A DNA stretch of 6,759 nt from Candidatus Omnitrophota bacterium (GTDB lineage: Bacteria; Hinthialibacterota; Hinthialibacteria; JAKQFZ01): the NCBI GenBank assembly GCA_029558215.1, contig JAKQFZ010001196.1, positions 1-6,759 on the forward strand. The letters are read 5' to 3'. This document shows positions 6,569-6,759 of the stretch, in pieces; position 1 is the stretch's first letter, and each line of letters begins with the position of its first letter. A program made the translations under genes and the position numbers. The notes below the pieces were generated by a model. That model did not search any database and had not been told where the DNA came from. It saw only the letters and a list, made by a program, of their open reading frames with translations.

Positions 6569-6585
6569 TCATATTTGAGGCACAC
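6564..6585. repeat. Bulged stem-loop, AT-rich loop
   Basis: GTGTCTCA (6564-6571) pairs with TGAG (6576-6579) and ACAC (6582-6585), an 8-bp stem with a two-base bulge and the loop TATT. It is not followed by a T-run on the plus strand. It could serve as a weak terminator or be part of the repeat cluster. Confidence 0.4.
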
Positions 6586-6605
6586 GATCAAATTCTTCAG
6601 GATCT

Positions 6606-6620
6606 GGGGCGTCTCGCACC
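6606..6620. repeat. GC-rich hairpin unit 1, imperfect
   Basis: GGGGCG (6606-6611) and CGCACC (6615-6620) pair with one mismatch around the loop TCT. It resembles the two following GC-rich units in size and composition. Confidence 0.4.
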
Positions 6621-6639
6621 GCTGTCCTTCCAAGGGGGA

Positions 6640-6656
6640 GTGGGCATCTTGCCCGC
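6640..6656. repeat. GC-rich hairpin unit 2
   Basis: GTGGGC (6640-6645) and GCCCGC (6651-6656) form a 6-bp stem with one G-T wobble around the loop ATCTT. Confidence 0.5.
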
Positions 6657-6672
6657 TGTTCTGATCCTTCTT

Positions 6673-6691
6673 CGCGGGCGGGACGCCCGCG
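6673..6691. repeat. GC-rich hairpin unit 3, perfect 8-bp stem
   Basis: CGCGGGCG (6673-6680) and CGCCCGCG (6684-6691) are perfect inverted repeats around the three-base loop GGA. This is the strongest hairpin in the window. From memory, units of the type GCGGGCG-loop-CGCCCGC are common intergenic repeats in some PVC-like and uncultivated bacterial lineages; that link was not tested here. Confidence 0.65.
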
Positions 6692-6738
6692 CCCCCTTGC
6701 GCTCATCCCAGCCTTCTTCGAGAAGCTCTCCTGGGAAC

Positions 6739-6756
6739 GCCAAGTGTCCACTTGGC
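6739..6756. repeat. 18-bp palindrome carrying the right copy of the direct repeat
   Basis: GCCAAGTG (6739-6746) and CACTTGGC (6749-6756) are perfect 8-bp inverted repeats with a two-base centre. The left arm plus centre forms the second copy of GCCAAGTGTC. It sits three bases from the window edge, so its context to the right is unknown. Confidence 0.5.
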
Positions 6757-6759
6757 TCT

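Larger units (their letters stand above)
6437..6759. other. Non-coding region with stacked hairpins; no credible gene
   Basis: No supported gene lies between the hydrolase stop and the right edge. The first 120 bases show only weak inverted repeats: CCTCAG (6479-6484) with CTGAGG (6515-6520), TGCTGA (6523-6528) with TCAGCA (6549-6554), and TGAGT (6536-6540) with ACTCA (6547-6551). None has a T-tract, so I could not place an intrinsic terminator for the hydrolase gene. From 6559 onward the region is a series of separate short palindromes listed individually. A minus-strand frame at 6569-6751 runs through these palindromes; its Arg/Gly/Pro-rich composition reflects the repeats and it is not called as a gene. 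Confidence 0.6.

Noticed and set aside
6569..6751. 60-residue minus-strand frame at the right end, possibly continuing past the edge
   Set aside because: Its sequence is produced by the stacked GC-rich palindromes and its composition is repeat-like. There is no supporting start site.
1..6759. CRISPR array, tRNA or rRNA gene, transposase, phage or toxin-antitoxin system
   Set aside because: I found no regularly spaced repeats, no tRNA- or rRNA-like sequence, and no recombinase, phage or toxin motif in any supported gene.

Overview
The window looks like bacterial chromosomal DNA of moderately high GC. It holds five protein-coding genes: four on the minus strand (left two thirds) and one on the plus strand (right third). 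The gene content is a membrane GT-C sugar transferase, a bactofilin, a GHMP sugar kinase and a secreted clan GH-A-like glycoside hydrolase. This suggests a Gram-negative-type bacterium with an elaborate polysaccharide envelope. The non-coding right end carries stacked GC-rich hairpins, which I associate from memory with PVC-type, Sumerlaeota- or Hydrogenedentota-like genomes. That taxonomic hint is weak, because no rRNA or other marker is present.

Layout, left to right. Positions 1-1002 (minus) encode the N-terminal 334 residues of a multi-pass GT39/ArnT-like glycosyltransferase that runs off the left edge. Positions 1237-1677 (minus) encode a small bactofilin. Positions 1912-3165 (minus) encode a 417-residue soluble protein that I do not recognise. 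Positions 3234-4286 (minus) encode a GHMP kinase of the heptose-7-phosphate kinase/fucokinase-like type. Positions 4448-6436 (plus) encode a secreted glycoside-hydrolase-like protein transcribed divergently from the kinase. Positions 6437-6759 contain no credible gene but hold a cluster of hairpins and a short direct repeat.

The kinase and the unknown gene are 68 bases apart and are probably co-transcribed from a good extended -10 promoter at 4353-4381. The bactofilin and the glycosyltransferase each follow a gap of 234 bases and may have their own promoters. The divergent 161-base region between kinase and hydrolase contains a 7-bp inverted repeat, a candidate operator that could couple the two transcription units. 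A cautious reading is an envelope-glycan locus: the kinase activates a sugar, the membrane transferase adds a lipid-linked sugar outside the cytoplasmic membrane, the bactofilin organises a site at the envelope, and the hydrolase trims or degrades a glycan outside the cytoplasm. The unknown protein is the least explained part. Start codons for three genes were moved inward from the longest open frame on ribosome-binding-site evidence.
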